Translations under genes and position numbers: made by a program
Shown here: piece by piece, positions 23,226 through 34,864 of the stretch
How positions within the stretch are numbered: position 1 is the stretch's first letter
How the letters are laid out: the number at the start of each line of letters is the position of its first letter
The notes under the pieces: model-generated
What the model was told of the DNA's origin: nothing
The model's database searches: none
The model's input: the letters and a program-made list of their open reading frames with translations, nothing else
Assembly: GCF_001039355.2 (NCBI RefSeq)
Contig: NW_019775555.1
Location: 1-58,110 of the forward strand
Reading direction: 5' to 3'
DNA from: Lingula anatina
Lineage: Eukaryota > Brachiopoda > Lingulata > Lingulida > Lingulidae
DNA length: 58,110 nucleotides

Positions 23226-23745
23226 ATACTGCGTTCACACTATGCTCAGTTATCCCTATAAATTGCGAATTAGGTCACAATTCTAATTAATGCAGTAGTA
23301 TGAATGCAAGAGGATTTCTGTAATGCGAATTTGCCAAATCCTGCAAGCGAGGTGGATTTCTAAGTAAACAGTGCGGAGATATATTTGCGCATGCGTGGTA
23401 CATGGCAGAAACCCTGCCAGTGTGCGTCTTCTCTCAGAAAGACTACTATGTGTGTCAAATATGAGGGGTTGTCCAAATATTCTTTGTTTTGCTTTAAAAT
23501 GTTTTTTCCCGAAAAGAAAGCGGAAAAAATTCCAGAGAAATAAACATGTAGGTATTGCAGCCTTATTTCATATTGCTTGATGCAGCGCATGTGCAGTTGT
23601 TTACGCAGGAAGTTTCACCTGGATTTTGGCTTTGCCGATGCGGGTTCCACTGTACAGTATGAATGCAAAACCGAATCGAATTTCTCACGAAAAATTCGGA
23701 CTATAGAAATGCGCATTTTTGCAACTGTAGTGTGAATGGGGTAAT
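23226..23745. mobile_element. short-TIR element
   Basis: TACTGCGTTCACACTATGCT at 23227 is mirrored by GTAGTGTGAATGGGGTA ending at about 23744, giving imperfect terminal repeats of about 16 bp. The interior is GC-richer (GCGCATGCGTGGTACATGG near 23386). Overlapping frames on both strands at 23360-23590 lack any domain. Superfamily unknown. Confidence 0.45.
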
Positions 23746-23879
23746 AGTGAGGATTGAATCTGACAAACTGCACTGATAACACACAATAACAGATTTAGCA
23801 TCATTTTTATATAATCAACTAACAATATTGTTAAGATGCTGAAAATGTGAAAAGAACACCTTAACATATCTTATTCAAT

Positions 23880-24420
23880 ACTGTGACTGTTAACATACCT
23901 AAGAATTGAATCTGAGAGAAAACCACTTATACAAAAAACAACATAACTTCAACAAAAATGAGCCAATGAAGCTGATTTTGAGCTTGATCTTTATATTGGT
24001 CCTATGAATCAGTTGTGTGTTTTTTAAAGCAAAATATGACATGGTTTTCTGTATAACAGTGGATAAAAGATACTGAAAAAAGCGAAAAAAAAACAGCATT
24101 ACTTTAAGAAAAATGTTCTAATCAAGCAGATTTTCGAACTTGACCTGTATTTTATGAATATCCATCAGCTCTTAAAGTTTGAAGACAAAAGTTAAATCTG
24201 TTTTTGGTCTATTTATATAATGGTGGATAATTTATGCTAGAAAAAAAAAACAGCATAACTTTTGAAAAAATGGTTCGATCAAGCTGATTTTAGAACTTGA
24301 CCTGTATTTCATGAATATTCATCAGTTCTGTAAATTTAACTTTCGGAAAAATGGTCCGATCACTTATTGATATACCACTTAAAGTGCTCAGCATGATGAC
24401 CACAGACACGGGTGATGGCC
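23880..24420 (-). mobile_element. GE-type element, inverted (head and G units)
   Basis: Reverse-oriented G units: GATCAAGCTGATTTTAGAAC, AATATTCATCAGTTCTG and AAAAAACAGCATAACTTT recur at intervals through 23920-24350. The head lies at 24386-24420 in reverse (CACAGACACGGGTGATGGCC). No E units are attached, so this is a shorter derivative or truncated copy. Confidence 0.55.
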
Positions 24421-25252
24421 TATTCTATGCAGTAAAAGCACTGCAAGTTCTTTAAAGAAATTTAACTGTTGTGATTATAAATTATGTATCTGAAATTTTG
24501 TTAATTTTTGTCCATTGAAAAAAAGATCTAGTCACTACTGTACACTTCTTAATTGGAATGCCCACATCTATCTTTCAAGCAGGTCTTCAAGACAAAGTTT
24601 CGGTAGTAAATCCAGTAGTTTTTAATGGGTGGTTCCCCAAACTGATATTCATCTACAAGGCCTCTTACTGTCTCTTACTGAGTCAAAGCAAAATGAATCT
24701 GATTAGATCTGAAGATGGTATATTTATCCTGCTGTGGGTGCCTTTTCTGTATCCACAACAATGAGAGATGCTATCTTAGAGCTCTGCACTTGAGTTTATG
24801 CATAACAATAATGTGCTGTGTGTTGGATAGAGAGTTAAGGCAGGTGTTCATATGAGTGCGGATCTCCTTGTACACCAGAGACTTACCCCTCAGACCTCAT
24901 CAGCTCTGCAGCTTGTGTGGCCACAAAGCAGCCATCGAAGGAGGTAAGATGATTTGGTTTTGACTGTTGGTTGCACCTTCCCAATGGTAATATTTTCAAA
25001 ATAACAACTGCTAAGTTTTTTATTGATGGAGTGCTTTATTGTGATTAGAGTCTTGTGGAAATCCTTTGGTTATTAGGATTAAGTGTTCTGTGTCTATATA
25101 TATATATAAAGTTAGTCCCAGTTTTTTTCCTATAAAGTTTGTTTTTTGTATTAATCTCTTAGGATATTATTATGGAGGTATAGCTATCTGTAGGAGTCAC
25201 ATGGTCGATGGCAAGCACTGAGTCCAGAATACCCCAGTTTGGTGGTATAATA
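24421..25252. other. unique-looking stretch with a weak exon candidate
   Basis: No repeat recognised apart from a short TATATA run near 25097. The 68-codon frame at 24558-24764 has no domain. A splice-bounded segment at 24844-24943 is listed separately. Confidence 0.3.
24844..24943 (+). other. candidate coding exon (weak)
   Basis: A 100-nt segment between TTAAGGCAG and a strong donor AAGGAG/GTAAGA. Two plus-strand frames are open. One reads CSYECGSPCTPETYPSDLIS and then SAACVATKQPSKE. The acceptor pyrimidine tract is poor. The composition is less AT-rich than the surroundings. No family is recognised. Confidence 0.22.
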
Positions 25253-25337
25253 GTATTTATTATATATCTATGAGTTGTTTACAATGATTTTTTGTGAAAT
25301 ATGAATCTCATACAAAAGGTTTTTATCCCTTAAAACT
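25253..25337 (-). repeat. fragment of the TTAA-flanked family
   Basis: Reverse-oriented piece of the 49901 family (ATCTATGAGTTGTTTACAAT, then TTTGTGAAATATGAATCTCA, ending TTATCCCTTAA). Only one end is retained. Confidence 0.5.
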
Positions 25338-25534
25338 TGCTAGATTTACTGCTTGGTCAGTTTATACATATTTGCATTACTGTCACACTTTGTCAAAAAT
25401 GTTCAAAATTGAATATGAAATATCTCCAAACCAAATGAATAATGACAAAAGTTACTGCAGAAATCTGATCAAAAGTCAAACATTTCTTCCTCCAGGTGAT
25501 AACCCTTTATATTATTTTGCACATTTTGTTATAT

Positions 25535-25548
25535 CAGTGTTTCCCCTG
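25535..25548. repeat. hAT terminal inverted repeat, gene-3' side
   Basis: CAGTGTTTCCCCTG. Followed within 30 bp by GCGAGGTGG, a variant of the GAGGCG motif repeated at the opposite end. Confidence 0.9.
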
Positions 25549-25779
25549 GCTTTCAAGCTCTGCGAGGTGGTAGGCAATTCGCGATCCCAGCACAAACTAG
25601 GGGGGTCCGGGGGCATGCCCCCCCGGAAAATTTTTAAAATTTGGTGCAATTTGGTGCATTTTAGGCCATTTAGAACTGTTTTTTATTACATTATTTGTGG
25701 CACAAAATTGTCTTGTTTTACATGTTTAAAGGAGTGAATTCAGTAATGACATAACAAAGGTTTGGACAAAAAAATCTCA

Positions 25780-25785
25780 TTTATT
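25780..25785 (-). terminator. poly(A) signal of the hAT transposase
   Basis: AATAAA on the minus strand, 34 nt beyond the stop codon (25819-25821), with a T-rich (plus strand A-rich) segment after it. Position and spacing fit a short 3' UTR. Confidence 0.7.
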
Positions 25786-25818
25786 TTCAAGTCTGTGCAT
25801 TCACTAGTCCTTTACAGT

Positions 25819-28800
25819 TCACAGTTTACAGATTTCACAGTCATCTTTGGCACACTTCACTCTCCTGTTGGGGTTCCTCATATAAAAGGAACGCACCAAC
25901 TGTCCGAAATCAGTTTCCTTTGGGTCTGTGCCAAAACCTGAAATTCTTATACAGGCAGAGAGGTGATCTTTCTCCAGCCTGTTTCTCAGAGGAGTCCTAA
26001 CCTGAAAAACCAAAACACATATATATGATAATAAGGCAATTTCAGATTCATCTAAAAAGAAAAATGCATTTATTACTTTAAAAAAATACTTTTTGCTATT
26101 GGATTATTTGCACTTACTCTTTTCATTGTAGAAAATAATCTCTCCACCTCTGCTGTGCTCAGAGGGATGGTTAGACCAATACCTGCAAGCTTGCTCAGTT
26201 GTGGGTACAAATCCCTCATTTCTGGGGTTTGCAGAGCAAGAAACACATCCTCCATAGACTTAGACTAAAATGAAACATATTTCATAATTCAGTTATTGGC
26301 ATTTAACATTTGTAAAAAGGAAATATATTCTCAATTTGTAAGACAAATTTGACCATCACACAAATCCTACATACCTTCAGTTCATCTGTGGTTATCCTGA
26401 TAGAGAACACCTCCCATTCATTCAGGGCATCCCTGACATTAATTTGTCTGAAGGCAGTCCCTAAAGACTCAATGTGTTGCATCCCAAACTCTGGATCTTG
26501 TGGCAACTGTGCCAGGACAATGTTTGGATCAAAAATCTGAAAATGCTCCAGCAGTGGAAGACGCGGAAACCTCTTTTCAAGGTTCTGGACTATATTGTCA
26601 ATAAATGGAGTAACAACCTAAAAAAGAGCAAAAATGATAGTGAGGTTTCGAAAGATAAATTAACAGAAAGGAACTTACATTAATAAGCAAGAACTCTCCA
26701 CTGATTTCAACACATTAAGAACAATGAATAGTGACACACCTCTGCAATGTAGTCATCCCACTTGTCTTGAGTAAACTGGACACCTGTGAAATTCAGACAA
26801 CCACCCTCACTAAACATCTCCTCAGTTTCTCTCTTTAGCACTCCACGGGTCTCAAGTCTTCTGAGAGAGGCTATAGTTGCTGATAACTAAAATCCAAATG
26901 GCAAAAATGATTAATGTTTGAGAAGCAATGGTAGACATCAAACAGAATTGCCTATAAATCATTAATATATTTTTTGATGACATAAATAGCTGGAGTTTGG
27001 CCCACCTTACCTCCTTGTTTGCTGTTTTGAAGAATATGTTTCTTTTTTGAAATATCTTAAAACATCTAGCCAGTCTGGTGTGGACGGCTCCCAACACAAC
27101 CAATGAGGCTACAAATTTGAAAGTGTTGATAAAGGAATGTAGCCCATTTGCCACTGCATCAGTAAGAGCCTGCTGGCTAAGATCAGTGATGACTGCTGGA
27201 ATGGTCTGCAGAAGGACATCAATGGCTTTCTGTTGGCTTGTCCAGCGTGTTTCTATCCCTCCCTGTCAAGATAAAAATTGCTTTAAGCAAAACCATGCCC
27301 TTTTTGCTACCAGATAAAAAAGTTGAGATGTGAAGTGTTTTGCAAAGTATGTCTTCTGCATAACAAAGCTTACCTGGCACTTGAGCTCTGGTACTTCCAG
27401 CAGTTGTTGTATTGACTTTAGGCTATTGGACCTCTTTGGGCTGTTTTGGTAAAACCAAAACAAGTTCTTTAGCTGCCTCTCAAATTTGTCAAGATAGTTT
27501 GTCTTTGCTGCAGCTTGGGATATCGCCAAATTCAGGCGGTGAGCTATACAGTGTATCGACAGGAGATCAGGAACCTGTTCTCTGAGGCGAGTTGCCACAC
27601 CCTTTTTGGTCCCTGAAGGAGAATTTGCAATTGAATTACTACAGAGTTTATTGCTTATGGCAATATTTCTGTGAACATATTGTTTGCAACAGAAAATGGT
27701 TACAATACCTATCATAGCAGCAGCTCCATCACTGGCAAAAGAGAACAGGTTATTGAGATTTATGCCGTGTTTCAAGAAAGTGTTCACTAGTTCTGCATGA
27801 ATAGTCTCTCCTTGGCCATTAGCAACAGGTACCAGGTCAAGGAAGTTTGTCTTGACTTTGCCTTTACTATCAATATACCTAAGATGAAAGTGTTATAGCT
27901 TTTGATAATCAAGAATTGTTCATAAATTTTCATGAAAGGCAGTCAGATTTCATTTTTAAAATTATTTGATAATATTTTGATCATAAGGGCTTATTCAAAT
28001 TATTTTAAACAGTTTTATATTTATGGATTGCATCAACAGAATTATATAGTCAAATGTTCATACTTACATGACACATATCCCCAGCTCCTGTGTGATGCTG
28101 ATGTCTGTGGCCTCATCAACCATCACACTCCAAGCAGGTGTGTCCCTTAGCTCTGTTGCCAGGGGTAGTAAAATGGACTCGTCTATTAACTCAAGGATTT
28201 CATCAATGATTCTGCGGCTGCAGTAATTGGTATTACTACCAACCTTAAAAAAAGTTTTATAAACTTCCTGTACTGATAATTAATAAAAATTATGAATGTA
28301 TGAAATTATTAAATATGTTAAACATAGATCTTAAAATGTGTTTTTTCCCCAAAAAATTGTATTGAAATTACCTTTAGAGCTTCAAAATAGGTGCATCCAC
28401 AAGCCACCATCAGTTCCAGGAATGGTTTATAATTGGTGTGATGTGCAATTTCTTGCCGCATCAACTGGTACATTAATCTGAAGCAACCCTCTAGTGCCCA
28501 GTGCTCAGTGTCTCCTAAAGGGGCTATTGCTCTTGGTAAAGTGTTACCTAAGGATTAATTCAGATATACACACCTTACAAGATTTCATTTTTAAAGATAT
28601 TATTAATTAATTAATTTTTTTTTTTCATGTTCTTCTACAAATATTTTTTGTGTCTAAAATCACTGTCAGTGTGTAAAGAGTTAAGGTTATCTTTTTATTA
28701 AAGTTAATTGTTATTATCTTCATCTAATGGACAACTTTTTTAAAGTTATTAAAATTATAAAAATTACATTTCCTGATGACTTTACCTGCTCGTAATTCTT

Positions 28801-29603
28801 GCTCTGCTTTATTGCATCTGATGTGAGTATCAGATTTAGCATGCCTGACCACAACATCCTCTCTGTAGTTAGTTGAGGGATTGTCCACAAACTTAGCATT
28901 CCTTCCATCTCCATGAACATGCTTCCTGCAGATGCTGCATACCATCCCTGCAGCCAGCTTTAATAACCAGGGGTATTTCTGACACCATCCTTGATCAAAC
29001 CCCCCTTGTCTATGCTTACTTTTCTAAAACAGAATATATGAAAACCAAACTTAACTGATAATCTAAAAGAAAATAATTAACATTGAAAATGAATAGATAA
29101 TGTTTATAAATGGAAACCATACCTAAGAGCCCAAGTGAAATTAATATAGTAGAAGAACAGTAACAGTCTTCATGAAAAAAACAAATGTGAATGGTATTGA
29201 CTAGACAATATCTTAGACTTCAATATCTTAGACTCCATAGTACCTTGTTTGTTTCAAGACTGCAAGATTGCTTTGCTGAGGGACACTGTACAGATGAACT
29301 AGAACCGGCAGAGGCATCAGAAAGAGCATCCTGTGCCAATCTTGATGTTGAGGGTTCAGCAACAGCAGTTCCTATAATGCTAAATAAAACGTTCAAAAAT
29401 TAGAAAATATTTTTTTTTCAAAAAAAAAAAAAAAAAAAAAAAAAAGATTACTACTTTTATACTTTCAAGAAACAAGAAAAAGGTTTTATTACATCGAATT
29501 ATTTTTAGAGTGACCAAAAAGTTGATAAAATATGTTATTCTTACCGTTTTTCTCCTTTTTGAAAGTAACTGGTCAATTGACTTTGCGTGTGGGAGCGCTT
29601 CAT
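25819..29603 (-). CDS. hAT transposase, 12 exons, 721 residues
   Basis: DNA cut-and-paste transposase, expected to act in the nucleus on the TIRs at 25535 and 30589. Exons: 29545-29603, 29244-29379, 28786-29023, 28372-28547, 28068-28243, 27709-27878, 27374-27612, 27011-27262, 26740-26886, 26375-26617, 26118-26264, 25819-26001. All introns are GT-AG, and the joined length of 2,166 nt stays in one frame. The ATG at 29603 follows an in-frame TAG. Seen: PIP-box-like QSQLTSYF (7-14); TTF-type zinc finger with KYPWL, C94, C97, H126, H132; VDEATD with D246; SDGAAM with D312; CIAH (339-342); RW (404-405); STAEVERLFS (648-657) with the dimerisation helices; Cys-rich end (C711, C716, C719). Similar in layout to the hAT clade that gave rise to vertebrate ZNF862-like proteins. 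Boundaries are by eye and individual junctions could shift slightly. Confidence 0.88.
29418..29446. repeat. poly-A run in intron 1
   Basis: A long A-run inside the first intron of the transposase gene, just upstream (transcript sense) of the exon 2 acceptor. In the transcript it is a T-run and may serve as polypyrimidine tract. Confidence 0.8.
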
Positions 29604-30479
29604 CCTTAAATGAAACTGCCGCAGAAAATGTTCGCTATCCTATCGCTCAGTGCAAAGTGACTCCCGCTATCAGCTCACTTACTTAGTTATTCGTAGTTTT
29701 AGACAACTAATTATGTAATTTACAATTAGCAATTTCAAACACCGTGAGTCTGCCTATCTGCTTTCCTTGCTCAGCAAGTCGTGCATGTAGTTTGAGGTGA
29801 CTTATTTATGACTTATTATATAATTTATAATCTTCAATTTCAAACACCGTGAAATGAATTCTTCAGAATTAAAGAGATGAAAATCACTCTTATTATAAAC
29901 TTGTGTTCTTCATTTGTTCATTTATATGGTTTTATTCACTCATAGAAAATCGTATTCAATGCGTAGCTCTCACACTAGCGCAAAAAGGGAATCCCGAAAT
30001 ACATGGGGTTTCCCCGCAAAATACTGACGTGACCCAGATTTGCAACGCTACTGCTTTCTCAAAACTAACCCGTAAATCAATAGAAAAACTTCTCCAAGTT
30101 TATGAAATCAAAGTGCACTTTATTTTTGTCATTAAATATACACGTAAACAATAAAAAAAAACATAACTAGAGGTCTTGCATTGTGAATTTCGGGACATGT
30201 CGAAGTGACAGAGAAAGTGTATTCTTGACACGTGACTAAATGTTTTCGAGAACAGTTGCCTCGTTTCGCTCTCTCGCACACTTTAGTACAATAAATACTC
30301 ATATCCGAAAACGAGGCATTCACAAGGAGATTGCGACTGCTGTTCTCCACAGGCGCATGCGTATCTCCGTTACTACTCCACATTTGTGTTCAGAAGCATG
30401 GGATTACGTATGTACACTGAATGCCATATTCGCTTAGAAATAAAAAGAATTTTTAGTTAGAACGAGTGAAAATATACTT

Positions 30480-30589
30480 TGTTGTTCCATTCAGCCCAGC
30501 GAGGCGGTGCTTTTGACAAATTTCAGTGAGGCGCTTGCAAATTTCAGCGAGGCGGGCGCCTCGCTCATTTAAGTGCAGGGGAAACACTG
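30480..30589. promoter_or_regulatory. hAT subterminal repeats and right TIR
   Basis: GAGGCG or its complement occurs at least four times between 30487 and 30566, including an 8-bp-stem hairpin GCGAGGCG-GG-CGCCTCGC (30548-30565), just before the TIR. Clustered subterminal motifs are the usual transposase binding sites in hAT elements; that role is inferred here. Confidence 0.6.
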
Positions 30590-30737
30590 GTTATATTATA
30601 TTTAATACTATTTGATCTTGCTTTTTGAATCATAAAAAATGTGACTGTAGATGTCAAATCTGACCTTGTATTTTACTTAAATGGCACACTAATTGGAAAA
30701 CTGTTTGACATATTCTTTTAAAACTTACAGAAATGAT

Positions 30738-30962
30738 GAACCCATTTCCATAGATTTTAGATCGATCTATCCCTGTGGGGAGTCTCACTAGATTACTGTC
30801 AGCTTAGCCGGCTTAAGCATCTGTCCCGCCTACTGAAAGCTGTAAAGGGGTAATTAACTATGGTGCGCGCTCAGCTGACTGCAATTTAGCGTGAACCCCC
30901 AGGGAGATAGGTCGGTCTAAATCTTAATCCCTGGTTCAATCTAAATCTCTGGGAATACACCC
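30738..30962. mobile_element. MITE family C, full copy
   Basis: Left end CCCATTTCCATAGATTTTAG, then ATCGATCTATCC, TCTCACTAGATTACTGTCAG, CTGTCCCGCCTACTGAAAGC and GCAATTTAGCGTGAACCC; right end CTAAATCTCTGGGAATACAC. Termini are imperfect inverted repeats of about 30 bp. Right flank TAA at 30963; the left target copy is not clear. Non-coding. Confidence 0.75.
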
Positions 30963-31414
30963 TAATACTCAAATATAGGTGAGTTCAAAAACCAGTCAGA
31001 TCAGATTGCTAATCTTGAAGTTATGCATTTTTTTGTAAAATGTTAATTTTCATAAATGGCATTTTAAAGGTATGACAGGTACAACAGAATCTTAATTGCC
31101 CCGCTCAAAAATGACTTTTTCAAACAGTGCTTCTCGGCATATGTGATGGCTACATGTATTGTTTCTTGCCAAACCTGTAAATATAGCCGAATACAAACTG
31201 CAGCACCCATAAGGCTAGTAGATATTATAATTACCACATCATACAATAATAAATTATATAATTGTGAAGTCAATTTTACTGCCGATTTTGTTATCAAAGG
31301 TACAGAAACAGGTCAATGACGTTGAACTTATTTTACCTTATTTACTCTCCCCGTAATTGGCATAAAATTATATTTCAGTATATCTATGCTTTTACAGCAT
31401 AGAAAAGAGCTATA

Positions 31415-33065
31415 GCGTAGCCTGCTTTTTACGTACAGACCCAGATATGTCTAGCAAAGATACAAATCAAAATTAACAAAAACCTTATTTTGTGCGCTGC
31501 CACATTTTTATGTGATTTATGTCTGGCAAAGATACATACATCAAATTAACAAAAAATAATTTTGTGCATTGCCACCATAAGCAGCATAAGAAAAACTGTG
31601 TTGCTCATTTTGTTCATACTTCAAGGGGGATTGTTAAAACTAAAATACAGCCGAAGTTGGAAAACCAGCATAGTTTTCTTGGAGTAGTAGGTCTTTTTTG
31701 TGAAATATCCATCTTTAACATACTAAGATTTTCACTGAGTAAATTTAAAATCTCATGGGCCTGAAGCCTTACAATAGTTACATATTCATAGTTTGTGTTA
31801 CCTGTTGTGAAATTTGGTGTTGATTTTGCTGTAATAATTTATTTTAAAAATTGGTGTTGATTTTGCTGTTAAACATTTTGTAAAATTGCATCAAAATTGA
31901 CAAATAACTTATTACATTTTCTTTTTGTTTTGCTTATTTCATCATATATTATACTATATTCAATACAGAACACATTACGGGAAACTATGGAACTTAGATT
32001 TAAGGGGCCCGCACACCGGTGAGCATTTGGCGCGCGCCACTTGCACTGTGCCATTTTCATCTTTCTCATCTTTCTCTTGAGGCAAATGGCTCAGCGTGTG
32101 CAGGGTGCAAGCGCCAATTGCTCAAGTCATGCCAACAATGCGCATGTGCCGGTGGCCGGAAACAAACAAAAATGGCAGCCCCCAAGCAAAGTCAACAAAA
32201 ATGTGCACAGTTACAGTTAGTCTGATTGATTAACGTGGTCACCATTTTCCATTACTACCAGAAAAAACAACAATATGTAATGTTTCCTTAAACACATGAT
32301 CCCACAGTTCACAGTGCCTCCGCTAGGGGCAGACCAGGAGGCACTTCTGCTGAGCAAAGAGCGCAGCGTTTGCGGGGAGCTGAGGAGCGTGAGCATCTGG
32401 CTCAGCGCAAGTGGCGCGCGCCAATTGCTTACTGTATGTGGGGTGCTATAGGTTGAGTTTGAAAAACAGCCTGACAGAGTCATTCTTATGCATTATGCAA
32501 TTTTTTCCATTTATACATTATGATTTTTATGTGAAATGTTTATTTTTCACATTTTGGTATTTTCAAGGTGTAACTTTAATCTTGCATGGTCCTGGAGAGT
32601 TTGCTAATCACATTTTCTATATATCTATATTATCTGCAGCGTATAATATTAAAAATTGGTAGTATTCAAAATGCCAAAAACACTACTTAAGGCATTGCTT
32701 TCCATAGTGACCACGTAAGATTCTTATGACTCTCATCTTACAAAGTAAGCAAAGCACTGCAATACAGCTTTAGGTGGAAGACCAGCCTGATTAGATTCTT
32801 TTTCTGGAAGTTATGCAGTCTTATGTGAAATGATCATTTTTCACATATAGTCATTTTCAAGGTGTGACTTAAGAGTTCCATGGACCTGAAGACCTTTAAT
32901 TGTTACTATTTATGAATATCCATGATGCTTACAGTATCTTATTTGATGTTCGGAGTGATAATGGTGTTAAGCATTATATAATATTGCGTCAAAATTGACA
33001 AAATGTGCATCATTATTATTATTTGCTTTTTGTTTGTACATTTGACAACTTGTGGTATTAATTTT
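31415..33065 (+). repeat. GE head and E array, interrupted
   Basis: A head-like piece (TACGTACAGACCCAGATATG, 31430) is followed by E units at 31490-31910 and 32450-33060, ending TTGTACATTTGACAACTTG. The array is split by the TIR element 32004-32447. The frames of 60-83 codons here lie within repeats and are not genes. Confidence 0.55.
32004..32447. mobile_element. GC-rich TIR element inside an E array
   Basis: Left CACACCGGTGAGCATTTGG, then CGCGCGCCACTTGC; right GCAAGTGGCGCGCGCCAATT, then GCTTACTGTATGTGGGG. Imperfect inverted repeats of about 45 bp with a perfect GC-rich core. Much richer in GC than its surroundings. Contains AAAAATGGCAGCCCCCAAGC, the start of a 17-codon frame, perhaps a remnant of a transposase start. 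Target duplication uncertain. Confidence 0.65.
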
Positions 33066-33299
33066 GTTGCTGCCACTCAGTAGGAATGTTCTCATTATAA
33101 GAAATATTGACCTTAATAGTATAGTATCTGTCATTTTCACAAATTCTTCCTATTGAAAAGATCTACTTATTCCTTATATGACTCAAATAAAGTAAACTTT
33201 CCAAGGTAAAAACTGAATTAATCACTCCATCTGCCATAAAAGAGCTATAACACTGCACCTCTTTCAAATTTCTGGTTGTAAATTGACTTACACGTCTTA

Positions 33300-33556
33300 G
33301 GCTTCATTCACATGCAATGTCTATTTTCTAAATTCTATTTTCTATTTGCGGTATGTCCTATGATCATGGTCTGTGCCCTGAATATCCCGCGGCGTAATTA
33401 CTGGCAGTGCGAGCCAGTTACTATAAGTTACTATAAGTAACTGGCTCGCGCTGCCAGTAATTACGCGGCGGGATATTCAGGGCACAGACCTTGATCATAA
33501 GATAGCGCGAATAGAAAATAGAATTTAGAAAATAGACATTGCATGTGAATGAAGCC
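33300..33556. mobile_element. MITE family A, copy 2 (257 bp hairpin)
   Basis: Same length and nearly the same sequence as 14814-15070, ending GAATGAAGCC. Flanks TTA (left) and CTA (right), compatible with a TWA target duplication and one substitution. The two copies differ at only a small number of positions by eye, so movement was fairly recent. Confidence 0.85.
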
Positions 33557-33559
33557 CTA

Positions 33560-34805
33560 GTCCTTCCAGTTCATAAAAGTCTGTCATATATGTAATAATA
33601 TGTGGTGCATAACTGCTGCATATGCAGAGCCACAATTTTTCAAATGAGTTGCTGAAAACAACCCAGAGTTTGTATTGCATAGAAAGAAAGCATAAAATAT
33701 CCAATCATGTATAATTTTTTGAGAAAAATGAAATTATGCCCTTTGGAAACTTTTAAGATATGCCATTTGAAATTGTATGGTGGCATTTGGTCATTTGGCA
33801 AAAAATTTGACTTCAGACATATCATTAAGAGACTAAAGGAAAATTCTTTTTGAGAATTTTAACAAGTCATCCAGCCATATGAGTTTGAACAAGCTGTCCA
33901 GCTGTGAGATAGGTTGTCCTCTACTTGACTTGCTGGAAAGCTTGCTGGCTTAACCCTTGTTTGTCATGAAAATTCAGTAGAAGATGCCTTAACAATAATT
34001 ATATGTTTATTTGTCATTCAGTGGTGATAGTGATGAAAATGAACTTGGAGTAAACATTTGTGCACTTATATTTTGTTCTATCATTTATATGTCTGTCTAT
34101 CTGACAGCTTTACTACTTTTTATGTTTTAAACAGGAAATACAGTTATAAATTTGATGGTAAAAATATGGTTTTCACATACAGCAATTGAGTACATTTTGT
34201 TGTACAGTGATAACATTCATTCATTGGGAATATTGTGTAGATGTTATTGTTTACTCCTGCTTTCTTTTGTTTTTCACAATTTTTAAAGACAGATGATTAA
34301 CTGAGGAAACCAGTTATAAAATTGACAGCAAAGGCTTTCAGTGGTTATCTTACCATGGAGAGACTGCATATTTATTACTTTGGATATTTTCAACCCGCAC
34401 AGGCCTGACCATTTAATCTGTGATTAATTTCCTTCATGCACTGAGGGTATAATTATCCTCTTAAGCAGCAGTGTTCAGATGCAGGTTAATGATATTCAGA
34501 GCAGTGGGGAATTTTCTAGTAGAGAGGGCAGATGCAGAGCCAGTTAGTGTGAGTTCTGACCTCAATCATCCATACAGGTAAAACATTTGATGTCATAATA
34601 TATGGTGCTGTTTGCACATTCTAACAGACATAGCCAGCATAACCAGATAGTCTTAATAGGTGTTTGAATGTAATATTAAGGTTTAAGATATGAAATGATT
34701 ATGGCTGATCTGACGGGCTTAATTGTTACCCATGTGGGTATATTAGACAAAGGTAATGGTATGACCTCCATTACTGCTGCAGGTACAGTGTATTAAGGTG
34801 GAAAT

Positions 34806-34864
<59 letters not shown>

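Larger units (their letters stand above)
25535..30589 (-). mobile_element. complete hAT-superfamily DNA transposon
   Basis: The terminus CAGTGTTTCCCCTG (25535-25548) is exactly mirrored at 30576-30589. The 7-bp word GTTATAT abuts both ends (25528-25534; 30590-30596). This is close to, but one short of, the 8-bp duplication usual for hAT. Subterminal DNA is GC-rich: a CCGGGGGCATGCCCCC hairpin near 25617-25632 at one end, GCGAGGCGGGCGCCTCGC at the other. The 5,055-bp body holds a single minus-strand transposase gene with twelve exons and no visible lesion. Apparently autonomous and young. A related partial copy is at 49235. Confidence 0.9.

Noticed and set aside
25294-25737. 147-codon frame at the hAT left boundary
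   Set aside because: It crosses the transposon junction at 25535, so half is flank and half is subterminal transposon DNA.
26349-27317. Plus-strand frames overlapping the transposase gene
   Set aside because: Shadows of minus-strand exons 8-10, which form one continuous spliced frame with hAT motifs.
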